NCBI GenBank assembly: GCA_030280995.1
Contig: JASXTE010000007.1
Coordinates: forward strand, 17,646,001 to 17,710,000
Direction: 5' to 3'
Length of the DNA: 64,000 bases
Source: Hemileia vastatrix
Lineage: Eukaryota; Basidiomycota; Pucciniomycetes; Pucciniales; Zaghouaniaceae
Below, piece after piece: positions 19,812 through 30,785 of the stretch. A program made the translations under genes and the position numbers. Positions within the stretch are counted from its first letter, which is position 1. Every line of letters begins with the position of its first letter. The notes beneath the pieces are model-generated. The model was given only the letters and a program-made list of their open reading frames with translations. It was not told where the DNA came from and did not search any database.

Positions 19812-20252
19812 TATTATATTCATCTATTTTCCACCACTAGCACGCATTTAAATCCAAGTATTGTGAGTTTTGTTTGAGCATAACTGTTTTATTAGTCTTC
19901 CCCTGAGGTTTAATCACTAAATCATTTATCAATAAGTAGTAGGACCATAAATAAATACTATTATATCATACTTAAATACTAGATAAACTGACACTTTACA
20001 TGTCAATGTTCACCTCTTATCCGACATTTTTTTACTCAATTTTTCATCACCACATCTTGAACAACTTTCTGTCATAACCACATCTTGACCTACTTTCTGC
20101 CATAACCACATCTTGGACTGCTCTCAGGATATGCCTTCTACCTTGCTGCACACTCACATTCTCATCCCATCCTGTCTATTCTATCTGCTCAGAACCCCTC
20201 ACCATCTCATCTGCTTGTTTCTGCTCCTTTTCATCTTCATTTAAATTTTAAC

Positions 20253-21654
20253 ATGCCTCGTCATCCTAGATCTTCTCAAAGGCAGCCATCACCCAGTTGT
20301 TCTTCAAATCCCACTACTCCAACTTTCCCCCGCTCAGCCAAGAAATCTAAGACCGTTCAATTAAAAAAAGATGATCATCTCATTCTTATCAACTGGCTGA
20401 AAACCAAATCTAACTATGATTCTTGTTTTGGTACTGAGTATGCAACTAAAGTAGGAGGGCCCCCAGCATCAAAAGTTAATGGCTATCTTCTAATGGCAAA
20501 TGAATTACGAAATAAGACCAAGGAAAGGATTGATATTTAGCCTAAACAGATGTCTGAACGCTTCAAGCATTACCCAGCCAAATACTAGAAGGCAAATGCT
20601 CTTTCATCTTCCACTGGTTTTGGGGTTACTGACATTTATATAACTAAGGGTATCAAATCCATAGACAATAAACTTGGATCTTTATGTCCTTACTTTAAAG
20701 AGATGGATGCAATTTTTGGAGAGCAAGCCGATGTTAATCCTGTAAACATGTTGGATGGAGAAGATCCTATCTCCGAACATGATGTTGAAGCAAATCTTTT
20801 CCCATCCTCTTCCTCCACTCAAGCCTCCCCTCATTTGAATGAGACAAATCTAGATAGCTTTTCTGTAAATCCTATTGGTGATTTAACCCAACCAAATCTA
20901 ACTCAGGTCTGTTTCTTTTTTCTTTTCTTATCAATTCTATTTTTTATTTACTTATCTTTTTCTTATTTCTTAAAAGGCTGATGAACAAGCCCAGGATCCT
21001 CAATTAACTGAGTCTGAAGGTAGTGACAATGATGAGGAGGAAAATATGACCTTGAAAAAGAAGCGTAGGGCTTCAAGTAGTCTAAGTTTCCACTCCCAAA
21101 GAAGAGGAAAAAGTGATACTTCATCACAAACCCCTTTTCCCTCTATGGAACAATTTTTAGAGAAACGTGATGCTGGTAAGTGATACCATACCTCTTATTA
21201 ATTTACTCTACATTTCTTCTACTTTATATTAATTTTTATTATCACTCTAGAACATGTAAAAATTGCTAAAGAGACTCTAAGCTTTGAAAAGAAGAAATAC
21301 AAGCTATCTTTAAGGAGGGATGATAGGCTACAAGATTTGGAAGAGAGGAAGTACAAGCTCTCTTTACGGAAGGATGATTGGGCCCAAGATTTGGAGGAGA
21401 GGAAGTATGAGCTCTCTTTACAGAAGGATGATTGGGCCCAAGATTTGGAGGAGAAGAAGTCTGAGTTAACTCTAAGTATTGAAAAATCAAAAAAAGAGGA
21501 GAAAACACTCAAACATCAAAACCTATTAGAGCAGATGAAATATAAGTTTGATCATGAAGAAAATTCCAAAAAGAAAGATTTCTTGATAGAATGTGTTAAA
21601 GCTAATAAATTTGTTGAGGAAATTGAATGTTTAAAGAAATTGTTGGATGACTAG
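20253..21654 (+). pseudogene. H2 helper-type gene (Harbinger second ORF), three exons, two stops
   Basis: Exon 1 is 20253-20906, intron 1 is 20907-20976, exon 2 is 20977-21175, intron 2 is 21176-21250 and exon 3 is 21251-21654. All junctions keep frame, for a 418-residue design. Exon 1 has a basic start (MPRHPRSSQR), a Myb/SANT-like part (DDHLILINWLKTKSNYDSCF) and the motif STGFGVTD..MDAIFG, which I associate with fungal Harbinger helper proteins. Two in-frame TAG codons (20538 and 20586) break it, both at places where Trp would fit. Exon 3 is a charged coiled coil with about three and a half 18-residue repeats around LSLRKDDWAQDLEERKY. The family's helper binds DNA and brings the transposase to the nucleus and the element ends. 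No transposase of its own is seen nearby. H1 begins its stub with a related MPPRHSKSQK. Confidence 0.65.
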
Positions 21655-21819
21655 TTTGTTTTATTTCTCTCACACTTCAACTGTTCATATTTATTTGTAT
21701 ATAAAATTTACAATAATTTCCTGTATTTCATTACTCTATCAATCATTACTTGAATTTCTGTATTTTAATGTTAAATATTCTTTTTTTAAATAAAATTTTC
21801 ATGTCTCCTTTGAAAATTT

Positions 21820-22217
21820 GACGATCCCCCACCCCTGGATTTTTTTGAAGTAAGGGGTGGGTATTACCAAAATTATTTCATGTCATGAATCTTGAAAGTC
21901 TTATATGAAACTTTGGCATTACTACCCCTGCATTTTACCGGTATCCCCAAAATTCTTACATATCAAGAATTTCACAAGTCTTATAAGAAATTTTGTCAAA
22001 AACCCCCGTAGATTTTATTGAAGTAAGGGACGGGTATCACCAAAAAATTATCACCAAAATATTTACAAGTCAAAAAAATTCTATATCTGTTTTAAAAAAT
22101 TGGCAATACTCTCCCCTGCATTTTGTTGAAGCAAGGGGTGGGTATCACCAAATTTTTTCTAAGTCATCAATTTCACATGTCAGATTTGAAAATTTGGCAA
22201 TACCCCCCCTAAACTAA
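21820..22217 (+). repeat. Degenerate tandem repeats at the right end of H2
   Basis: Three to four imperfect units of roughly 100-130 bp each contain a C-run or CCCCTG, then GAAGTAAGGGGTGGGTAT and CACCAAAATT, then a TTGGCAATAC-type motif. The last unit ends GGCAATACCCCCCC at 22209. An inverted copy of these units is present at about 63255-63420. It is probably a transposon end with repeated protein-binding sites. The right edge abuts the truncated A2 reverse transcriptase. Confidence 0.6.
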
Positions 22218-24977
22218 AAGCCATCCTTCAACCATTTCCTGATGAAAAACACTATCCATCAAATTTTGGAAGACTGAAGGCCCATTCTTTGGGCCAAAAG
22301 GCATTCTCACATATTTATATATCCCCATGTGTGTGGCTATGAGTAAGAAATTCTGATAATTCTTTTCCACAGGGATCTGGTGGTAACCTTGGTCTCCATC
22401 CAGACAGGAAATATATTTTGCACCTTGTAAGGTAGCATGGATAGAAGATATCCTTGGTAGAGGGTAAATATCATCTAGAGTGAATGTATTCAGAGCTCTG
22501 TAATCAACACATAATCTTGCCTTATCTTTTTCATTAGAGATAAAAACTGTTGAAATAACACAATACTAAGGTGTTGTGTCCACTTTTTCAACAATACCCA
22601 TTTCTAACAACATTTTAATGTTGTCATCAATGTCTTTCCTTTTTGCAGGAGAAGCTGGGTAAGGTTTCTTTTTCAAGCTTTCAAGAATATTATCCAAATA
22701 AAAACTTAAAGGGATTTTCATCTCATTGTCTTTGACCAATCCTAGCTCATTTGAACCATGAGAAATTTACATAGGATAAGATATTATCAATCCCAAAATA
22801 TTTTTTTCCTCAATTTTTGAGAGTTGAAGACTTAAAGAGGCTTTTTAAATCTCATTTTCAAATTCTACCACTTCAGAGGTAGTTCATCCACCTTTCAGTT
22901 GTTCATCTTTAGGAGCAATAGAATAAACTGAATTTTCAGAGCAAATCTTGAATTTTCTTTTCCCATTTACTCCTATAGTGAAGAAAATATTTTAAGGATC
23001 TAGTTTGATGCCAAATTTGTTCAATAAGTCATTGCCAATAATAAACCAATCACTACAATTATTATTATTCATCACTAAAAATTCACACACTGTTCTTACA
23101 AATCCATTATGATATTTAAAGAATACAGCTGTTTTGTATTTTCCAATTGGATTTAATACTGAACCAAAACCTCTCCTGCTCTTTGTCTGTACAGGTTCTA
23201 GATTTTCCTTATACTTATTATCTAGTTTCATTAAATTATTAATGAAAACTACACTACCTGCAGCCCCAGTTTCAAGAATGGCACTAATTTCTTTTCCACA
23301 TATAATAACAGGCGCTCTAATAGGTGTTATTTTATAAGTATCATGAGATACATCTTTGATAATTTCAGCTTCTTCAATGGAAGTTAAAGATGTATCTGTA
23401 TGAGGTATTGCATCATTCAGGAACATAATATCCTGTTCTAATACAAATATCTCATTTTCTTCATCAATTTAAGAAATGTTACTTTTACAATCCTCACTTG
23501 ATTCCTCCTTTTAATCTTTGTGATTACTTTGTTCAGAATCTTGAGAGTTTTCAATAACATTTATTCTTTTCTTACAAGTATGACCTTTATCCCAAGGTTC
23601 ATTACATTTGTAGCAAGTGTTATATTCTTGTCTTTTAGGTACAAGGGGAGCTGAAGGTTTTTTCTTCTCCACTTGTAACCTATTTGTAGTAGGTTTTACT
23701 ACCTCAACACTTTGCTTGTAATTATTATACCTGGTTTCATATTTGTGGTTCAATAATATTTCATTGCATATATTAATAAACCCAGAAGTATCTCTGATGG
23801 TTTCAGTTCTAGCTACAATAGTGTCTCTGACTGATATAGGCAATTTATATATTATTTTTTCTTTCCACTCATCATAATCCATTTTTGGATCCATGGCTTT
23901 CATGATTTTTATTAAATTCATTAAAAATATCATAGGTTTATCTCCAGAATTTGGATTATATCTGGCTTTCTCATACAATCTTTGTTGAGTGATTCTAAAT
24001 TTTGGGCCGCCAAATTGCCTTTCACTTAGTTCCTTCCATTCATTCCAGGAGTAGTTAATTTCCTCACTAAATACAGATTCAGAAAAAAATAAGGCCACAT
24101 TTGTAAATAAAGATATCAATTTTGATGTAATTTCTTCATCAGGTAATTTGTATGAAGATTTTAAGTTATCAATTCTTTGAATGAATTGTTGCCAATCAGA
24201 TTTTGAATCCCCGTCAAAAGAAGGGTACTGATCTAACTTAGGCCAGCTCTTTTGGTTAGTTTTTTCTTCCCTAACATGAGGGATATTAAGTAATTCACTT
24301 ACTTTAGAAAGATGATCATTTATTTCATCCTTTACTGATTTTGTATTCTCAGAGCCCATGACACTATTTTCATGTTCAATCATTGGTTTATTATCTGGGT
24401 GTTTTATAAAAACTGCTACTCTTTCCACATAGGAGGTATTGTACTTTACTTTAACAGTATTTTTCAAAATGTTTGCTGTTTCAATTTCTACTCTTTTTAA
24501 CCTATCCTTTATTACAGGTACATGTGTTAAGGTATCATTCACATTTGAAAAAGATAATTTTACACATCCCTCTATGGTATCCATAATATTCTGAGAATGT
24601 TCTAATTTATCTTGTAAATTCTTAATCTCAGAGTTTAATCTTTTATTTTGATTGATTAATTCATTATTTGAATTTTCAATAGTCTTTAATTTATTGGCTG
24701 TGGTACTCAATGATTTTGTGAGGTTTAATAATACACTTTCTGTATTATTGTTTGACTCTCTAGAGAATTTTTTCAATTTTTCAATTCTTATTAACAATTT
24801 GCTAATGATTTTTGATTCCATTGGATTTTCTTTTAAAAAATATTCAATTTTTTCCATGTCAAATTCAGAATACTCATCATCAGGCTCAAGATTTACCTCA
24901 TTTGGTTCCATTTTAATGTGACTAGTATTATCCTGGTGATCAATAAAACTAAGTATATTGTCATCATGTAAAGACAA
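22218..24977 (-). pseudogene. A2 gag-pol fragment (gag, protease, N-terminal RT)
   Basis: The main gag frame starts MSLHDDNILSF and stays open for 488 residues to 23511. It has a coiled-coil segment (about residues 60-170), a gag core (DQYPSFDGDSKSDWQQFI, ELSERQFGGPKFR) and a zinc knuckle CYKCNEPWDKGHTC. Two in-frame TAA codons (near 23511 and 23470) separate it from the protease frame (22992-23426). There the active-site motif reads LETGAAGS, so the catalytic Asp has become Glu. The RT part has further stops and ends at the H2 junction. The region 24010-25363 is nearly identical to A3. Confidence 0.88.
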
Positions 24978-25259
24978 GTTTAAAAAGTTATTTTCAAATG
25001 AATAATTTTTTTAAATCTTTATGAATTATTTCCAGTAGTTCTTTAGCAATCTCATTACATATAAGTAATTCATTGTAAGTATTATATAATTGTTCATGAG
25101 AAGATGGATGACTTACCATGGTCTTATTCCATTTCTCCTGCCTCTCCTTGCCTTTCCCCTGTAGGGGTGACTGCTGATGCCCTGCTGTGGAGCATTGTTG
25201 TTGTTTTGGTCATACCAGTCCCATTTCCATTTACTTACTGTAATATTATGGTCCTCCTC

Positions 25260-25659
25260 TTAGTTTTGAGGTGTGGCTGTTTCCACTGTGGAACTGTTGG
25301 GTGCAACTTTTGTTTCTTGAGCTTTTATTTCCACTAGAGCTTGGTTGACTTCTATGAAACCCTGAGCTTCTCTTTTCTCCAGATTGTTTATCTGGTCCAC
25401 TATATTGTTGACTCTTATTGTCAAGGTGTTCAGTAGAGTGGAGAGGGAGTGAATTTGTTCTTGTAAGGTATTTTTTGTTTTCTTTATTGATACCTGTTTT
25501 AATAGTTTTTCCCTTTCCTTCAGAGACATCTATGGAGTGCGGCTGTTTGTGGGGGAATCCTGGCCCTCCATTTAAATTTCCTGTAACAGGTTATTTAGCT
25601 CTAGGTCTTAAGCTATAAGGTTTTGCCTTATTACTCACAATATTATTGTTGTCACACAT
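25260..25659 (-). pseudogene. A2 gag N-terminal region
   Basis: It begins MCDNNNIVSNKAKPYSLRPR, resembling the NPAYNTRSK start of C1, and soon meets a stop. A second frame (25529-25260) gives a coiled coil, EREKLLKQVSIKKTKNTLQE, ending ATPQN. A3 and C1 show the same two-frame layout, so in active elements this part may be joined to gag by a frame change I cannot resolve. Confidence 0.5.
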
Positions 25660-25660
25660 T

Positions 25661-26333
25661 TTTATGTGGAATTTAATCAAAGAATTGAAATTTGAGATTT
25701 TAAAACTTCAAAAAGGAGTTTTGTCAGTATTTATCATTACCACTGAAGACAATTTTATTGCTTACTTGTAGGTATGAAGTGAATATATAAGTGCCAAAAG
25801 TCAAATATGCTTCTATGTGGTCACTTTATTTAACTGGTCTACAATATGTAGTTGTGTTTTTATATTTTAAAAAAAATCTGTCAGTAAGATTCTTTTTAAT
25901 TATTAAATGAACTTTACAAACAAATAAAAAGGGATTAAGAGTCCTGTTAAAAGAAAACAATTAATCAGTTAAATTGGTTTATCATCTGCAAAGATCACAA
26001 ATTTAATTGGTCTATTTACAGACTCACACTAATAAAAATTTTATGTTAAATTAGTGGTAAAAAATTTTTATCTGCAAAGATCACAAATTTATTTGTTCTA
26101 TCGACAGACCCACTAATAACAATTATATGTTAAATTAGTGGTAAAATTGTTGATTCAATATCACAACTTTATTAAATGAAAGGGCTTCTTTTTCTGAAAT
26201 CACTATATAAGTGACCCCAACCTGTTGTAATCATCCAAATATTTCTATAGGGATTTTATTTACTTGTAGCCTCTTTTTGTATTTTTACTTACTGGAAGAT
26301 AACCAACAGAATTCTTGAGGAAAGGTTACCAAT
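25661..26333 (-). promoter_or_regulatory. A2 untranslated leader with likely primer-binding site
   Basis: The AT-rich leader between LTR and gag has no gene. Directly after the LTR (minus strand) it reads ATTGGTAACCTTTCC. The TGGTAACC is a plausible complement of a tRNA 3' end, but I cannot name the tRNA. Confidence 0.45.
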
Positions 26334-27829
26334 TGTCAGGCTGAGGTCAAGTACAAAGACATGAACTAGCTTTAATGGTCAGTTTTCTAGAAGATTTTAA
26401 TGGTCCTATATGAATACTGTAGTACAAATCCAATAATTATTAAAATATAACTCAATATAAGGGTCTCAGAAATTCTAATCTCACTAATTATATATGGCTT
26501 ACAATCTTTATAGTTGGTAGATATATAGATTTAATAAATTCAGATAATATTCAAAGACTTTATAAGTACTATTCATATGTATTGTAATTTTATTGTTTAT
26601 ATGTTTAAATTGTAATGATAAAGAATGCAGAAAATAAGACCAAAAACCTCCTCCTTTTATACACAATTACTTCCCCAATGACCCATATGATTTACCAGCT
26701 CAATACACAATCAATGACACCTCATTCTAGCCAATAGACAATTTTCATAACCCAAAAGAGTAACTGGTAACATAATTATAATGATATCACCCGCCAAAAT
26801 CCTGTAGTAACAGGGATAATCCACCAAAAATAAAGAATAAGTAAAAAAGAGAGTATATGTGTATTATAAATTAATATAAAAGACCAAAACAGGAAAATTA
26901 AGACCAATTAATACCTAATAATAAGGGGGATTAGCTGTAGAAATTTTGGGGCTAATCATGACATGATACTACTTGAAATCCCCATTCAAAAATAACCAAA
27001 ATTGACTGAGAAACCACCAAAAAACCCAAAAAAGGGCATGAGATGTGGGGTAACTACATGCAGTCATTGGCAGGCGCTTGCATGGGTAAATCCTTGACTA
27101 ATTGAGGCAAATTTAAGCGTGGTAGTGAATTAAAGCGCCAAGAATGAGGTTATTAGTGAAATTAGTGCATATAAGGAGGGTCAATGCATTTATAATTAAG
27201 CTAGGACACTAAATAAGTGCCTGTTGCCTATTTCAGTGTGTTTCCCCACAGTGTGTGTAGAATGTGGGGTAATTATAGTGTGAAGAAGCTAACTTTGCTA
27301 AAAATGAAGCTATTCACATGTTAAAAATGCAGGCAGTATGTGGCCAGTACACAGAAGCCATTTCTGGCATAAAAAACACCAAATTTAAAAAGTCTTATTT
27401 TTATGCATTTGAGTAGCTGAATCAATAGTCCTAATTAAGATAAATTGATCTGTCAAAGCGCATTTTTAATATTATTAAATTTATAGTGCATATAATCAAC
27501 TTTTAAGTGATTTTAAGCGCATTTCTTGTTTTTTGCATAAAACAATGAATATAACAACTTTAAGTGTACTTAAAAATTATGTAGCCTTATATTTAAAGTT
27601 CTTAAGATTATCCTAGCATATTCCAACTTAAAATTAAGTACATAAGACTTATAAAATTTTGATATATGCATGTATATTAGGTGTTATAATGTCATATTTT
27701 GTATATTGTCATAATTTTACTTATGTATACTATTTTTGTACTTTAATTTATTGCTCCCATGTATAATCCATGTGTTTAAAATAAATTATAAGTAATATTT
27801 ACTCAGTCCTGGGAATATCCAGGCTGACA
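26334..27829 (-). repeat. A2 5' LTR, family A (1,496 bp)
   Basis: It has TGTCAGGCTGAG and CAGGCTGACA ends on the plus strand and is homologous along its length to 4208-5710 reversed. A conserved TATA-type box (TTTTATACA on plus) lies near 26655-26663. Confidence 0.9.
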
Positions 27830-28709
27830 CAAGGTGGCATGCTGGGAAACACCATATACAAATGAGCTCCTTGAAGGTGCCAATGTGGCAACAACTTTTG
27901 AACAGTTCAAGGTGGCACTTGAGCTATTTTTTAGTGATCCTGATGTGGCAAAAGCCTTTGAACATGCATTAGACTAATTATTTCAAAAAAAAACAGTGGC
28001 TGAGTACATGTTGGAATTCTGGGGCCACACCAGCTATGTCACAGCATGAGGAGAAAGGGCACTCATGTTTCACTTCAGGAATGGGCTCTCACCAAGAAGT
28101 AGAAATTCCCTAATTGCTCAACCTTTTCCAGCCTCTCTCAAAGCACTCATGAAGCTGGCTATCTAAATAAATAACAAGTTAACAAATCAGAAAATAATTA
28201 GTGGGAGTGGTGCTCATTAGTGGTGCAACCATGCCTCATCAAGTGGCACCAGAACCAGGGACCCAAATTCCATGGATATCAATGCAGTAAGTTCACAGAG
28301 CACTAGTGGGAGAAAAAGGCTTTCAGATGAAGAGTACCAAAGGTTCATGAGAAAAGGGTTTTCTCTAAGGTGTGAAAGAAGTGGTCACTTGGCAAGAGAG
28401 TGTAGAGGAAAAATCAGGGTTAGTGAAGTGGAGGATAGCTCAGGAAAGGCCCAGGTTAAAGAAAGTGCTTGGCAGTGAAGTTTTTGCACTCCTCAATCAG
28501 ATTTAAAGGAAAGGATAAGGTAAATTTAGAAGAATTATCACCATGTAGGTCACTTGAAGTAAATGATAATTGTATTATACTGAACTTACCTTTAATGACC
28601 CTTGACACCACAACAAATGTACAAGCCCTTCTGGACTGTGGTGAAACAGACTGTTTTATTTCCAATAAGTTTCTACAAAGGTATAAAAAGAAAAAAAGAA
28701 TAATTGGAC
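27830..28709 (+). pseudogene. Family D gag-protease remnant, left part
   Basis: A decayed gag core is readable (ELFFSDPDVAKAFEHALD, EYMLEFWGHTSY, MFHFRNGLSPRS) with several stops. A partly lost zinc knuckle follows (CERSGHLAREC, first Cys now Ser) near 28365-28405. A protease frame (28469-28726) has ALLDCGETDCFI, with Cys after the catalytic Asp. B2 inserted within the protease at 28710. The rest resumes at 37990. The left border is A2's LTR. It belongs to another Gypsy lineage than families A to C. Confidence 0.7.
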
Positions 28710-29517
28710 TGTCACATGCTACGTGACACTCGAGACAAAAGCAGCTCATTAAATCAATAATAACAAGGTCTGAATCCATGTTTGAAGCGCAGAAGCAATT
28801 TTACATAGCAACTGCAACTTTCCTTTGTGTACTCACTATTCAACCGCGCTAATCTAAAACTTTAAATCTAAATTAGTTAATCTCTCAATAGTGTGTTCAG
28901 TCTTTTTCTTAAATAGGCGACGCACAGCACAATGGCCAATGAAATATTTGGCTAAAGGTTTATTGTGTGTCTGTGGGTTATCAACGGGGGTAGTGACCAT
29001 GGATGGGATGGTTAGTGGAGGGTCAAGGGTTAATGGATGTTAGTGAGGAGGGTCCAGGTGTAACAGGTGTTTTTTGGAGGTCTGTGGTTTGCAGAATGAT
29101 GGATGGGCATGAGGTCAATGTGAGGAGGAGTAGTGGATATAGAAGGGATGGGATTTTGGTTTGACATTCTTTAGAAATAAATTAAAAAACGTATATATAG
29201 TTAATAGTGGTAAAACTTCAAGTTAAATCATTATTATTGTACATTTCCTTATTTTCTCAGTAATCATTTCTAAAAACTTAAATATTTGATTATTGAGTTT
29301 CCAACCCTTTGTGAGATCCTAGGAATATTAATATTACATTTAAATTATATTAATATTCTTATCAAACATATCTCAAAAAAGCAGCTTTTCCTTTGACTCA
29401 TCTTCAAATCACTTCCTTGAGTATTTCCTCTGTACTTCAAAGAAGTCTCTAAACTCCATCCTCCATCTCACTTTCCCAGGAAGACCCTCAACCTTGTGTG
29501 TAGGTCTTCTGGTGACA
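28710..29517 (+). repeat. B2 5' LTR (808 bp)
   Basis: It runs from TGTCACATGC to GGTGACA. The terminal palindrome of B1 is partly lost here (CATGCTACGTGACA). The base after it again begins GTATAATTTAATTC, without TGG. Confidence 0.92.
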
Positions 29518-29594
29518 GTATAATTTAATTCTCCATAGCTCTCATTCTTTGGCACTACTACATCTTTTTTCAGGTGTTTTTAAATTCTTTAAAA

Positions 29595-30785
29595 ATGGCA
29601 CCTGTTCAACGCACTCCTCCTATGGGAACTACTACTAGGGCTCGCGCCAGAGACAGGCCACTAGCCACACAGCCTGTTTCCTGCACTCACTCTCTGGAAC
29701 CTCTCAACATTAGGGAACAGGAACACTCAGTCCAATCTGTGGAAGACATCCCCCAGGATTTTAATGATTCTAGCGATGAAGCAGAAGGAGAGGATAAAAT
29801 GCATGAGGCACCATCTGCCCCTGCTACTCACCCTTCTGGTCAACCTTTAAAGCCTGGACCATCTAATTCCTTAGAAGACTTCATGAGACTTTTCATGAAA
29901 ACGCTTTCAAATCCAACATCTTTGGAGGGATCAAAATTCAAAACTCCATCCATGAAATCTCCTGACAAATTTGATGGAAAACACCCAGACAGATTGCGCC
30001 CCTTCTTGCAAATCTGCAAACTCCTGTTCCATAATGACCCTTGAACCTTCAATAACGACCAATCAAATGTTATTTAAACTTATTCATTCTTGGCTGGAAA
30101 AGCAGCCAGATGGTTTGAACCTTATCTTCTCATGCTCTATTCAACAGAAACCCACTTACTTATCAATAACTGGGAAAAGTTTGAAGAAAAACTCTTTACG
30201 TTATTCTGTGACCCTAATGAAACTGAAAACCCAGAAATTGAACTTGATTTCCTTGGCATGAGTGATAATGGTAAAGCCTCTGAATATATCTCAAACTTCA
30301 GAGCGCTTAAAACTCGAGTAGGTTGGAATTATGCTGCCCTCAAGTATCATTTCAAAAAGGGACTTCCTTCAAGGATTCTGGATCAATTAAATCTTCATGG
30401 TCAGAGGATGACTACCTTAAAAGATTTAATGGATTGAATCATTGAGCTCAACAGCCTTTACCAAGGACAACAACAACATTGTTGATACTCCAACAAATCT
30501 CAGGGCCTAAATTTTAAATCAGGACCTTCTTCACACCCACGGCCAACTTAATCCTCCTCGACTTAATCCAAACCCAATAAGGGAAAGGACAAACCTCGAT
30601 CAAAAGTCTCTACCCCAGGCAATATCAGTAAGGTATTGGACCCAAAAGGGGAACTTAAAGAATCTGAGAGGAAGAGACGAGCAGATAATGGGCTATGTAT
30701 GTATTGTGGGGGTAAGCACAAGCTAGAAGATTGTGTGAAGTTGAAGGAAAGAGAAGGTACTACTTCAAGGTCAAAAAAAAAGTAG
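29595..30785 (+). pseudogene. B2 gag, broken
   Basis: It begins MAPVQRTPPMGTTTRARARD and is collinear with B1 gag, including the GDPNET-like CDPNETENPE region and the zinc knuckle CMYCGGKHKLEDC. Stops occur at about 30042 and 30435, and more are seen up to the CCHC. The end reads TCA AAA AAA AAG TAG, keeping a slippery run next to the gag stop. Confidence 0.9.

Larger units (their letters stand above)
15954..19993 (+). mobile_element. Solo LTR of family C, interrupted by transposon H1
   Basis: The two parts (15954-16950 and 19812-19993) together match the family C LTRs at 49041-50212 and 56669-57843. Removing H1 and its duplication leaves about 1,174 bp. The flanks are a perfect 5-bp duplication, CTTTA (15949-15953 and 19994-19998), so this is a solo LTR left by recombination between the two LTRs. 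Its first bases have mutated to TTTCAGCC from TGTCAGCC. A TATATAAG box lies near 16274-16281. The TTG-initiated frame at about 16433-16759 is discussed as a finding. Confidence 0.93.
22218..27829 (-). mobile_element. A2: family A chromovirus, 5' part only
   Basis: The 5' LTR (26334-27829), leader, gag, protease and the first part of RT are present on the minus strand. Sequence stops within RT at the codons for EGW, where the H2 end begins. RNase H, integrase and the 3' LTR are missing. The next bases after the LTR are CAAGG, but no matching duplication can be checked. Confidence 0.9.

Noticed and set aside
21820..22217. Possible CRISPR-like array
   Set aside because: Units are imperfect and about 100-130 bp long, with no short uniform repeats or unique spacers, and the context is eukaryotic.
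25111..25122. ACCATGGTAAGT, a possible splice donor in family A and C gag (also 46214 and 51251)
   Set aside because: In C1 the codons read through it (MVS) and both sides align as protein between families, so it is better explained as coding sequence.
25104..25337. 77-aa plus-strand frame identical at 25104-25337 and 46207-46440
   Set aside because: It is antisense to family A gag and its identity comes from the shared 1,354-bp tract, not from protein-level conservation.
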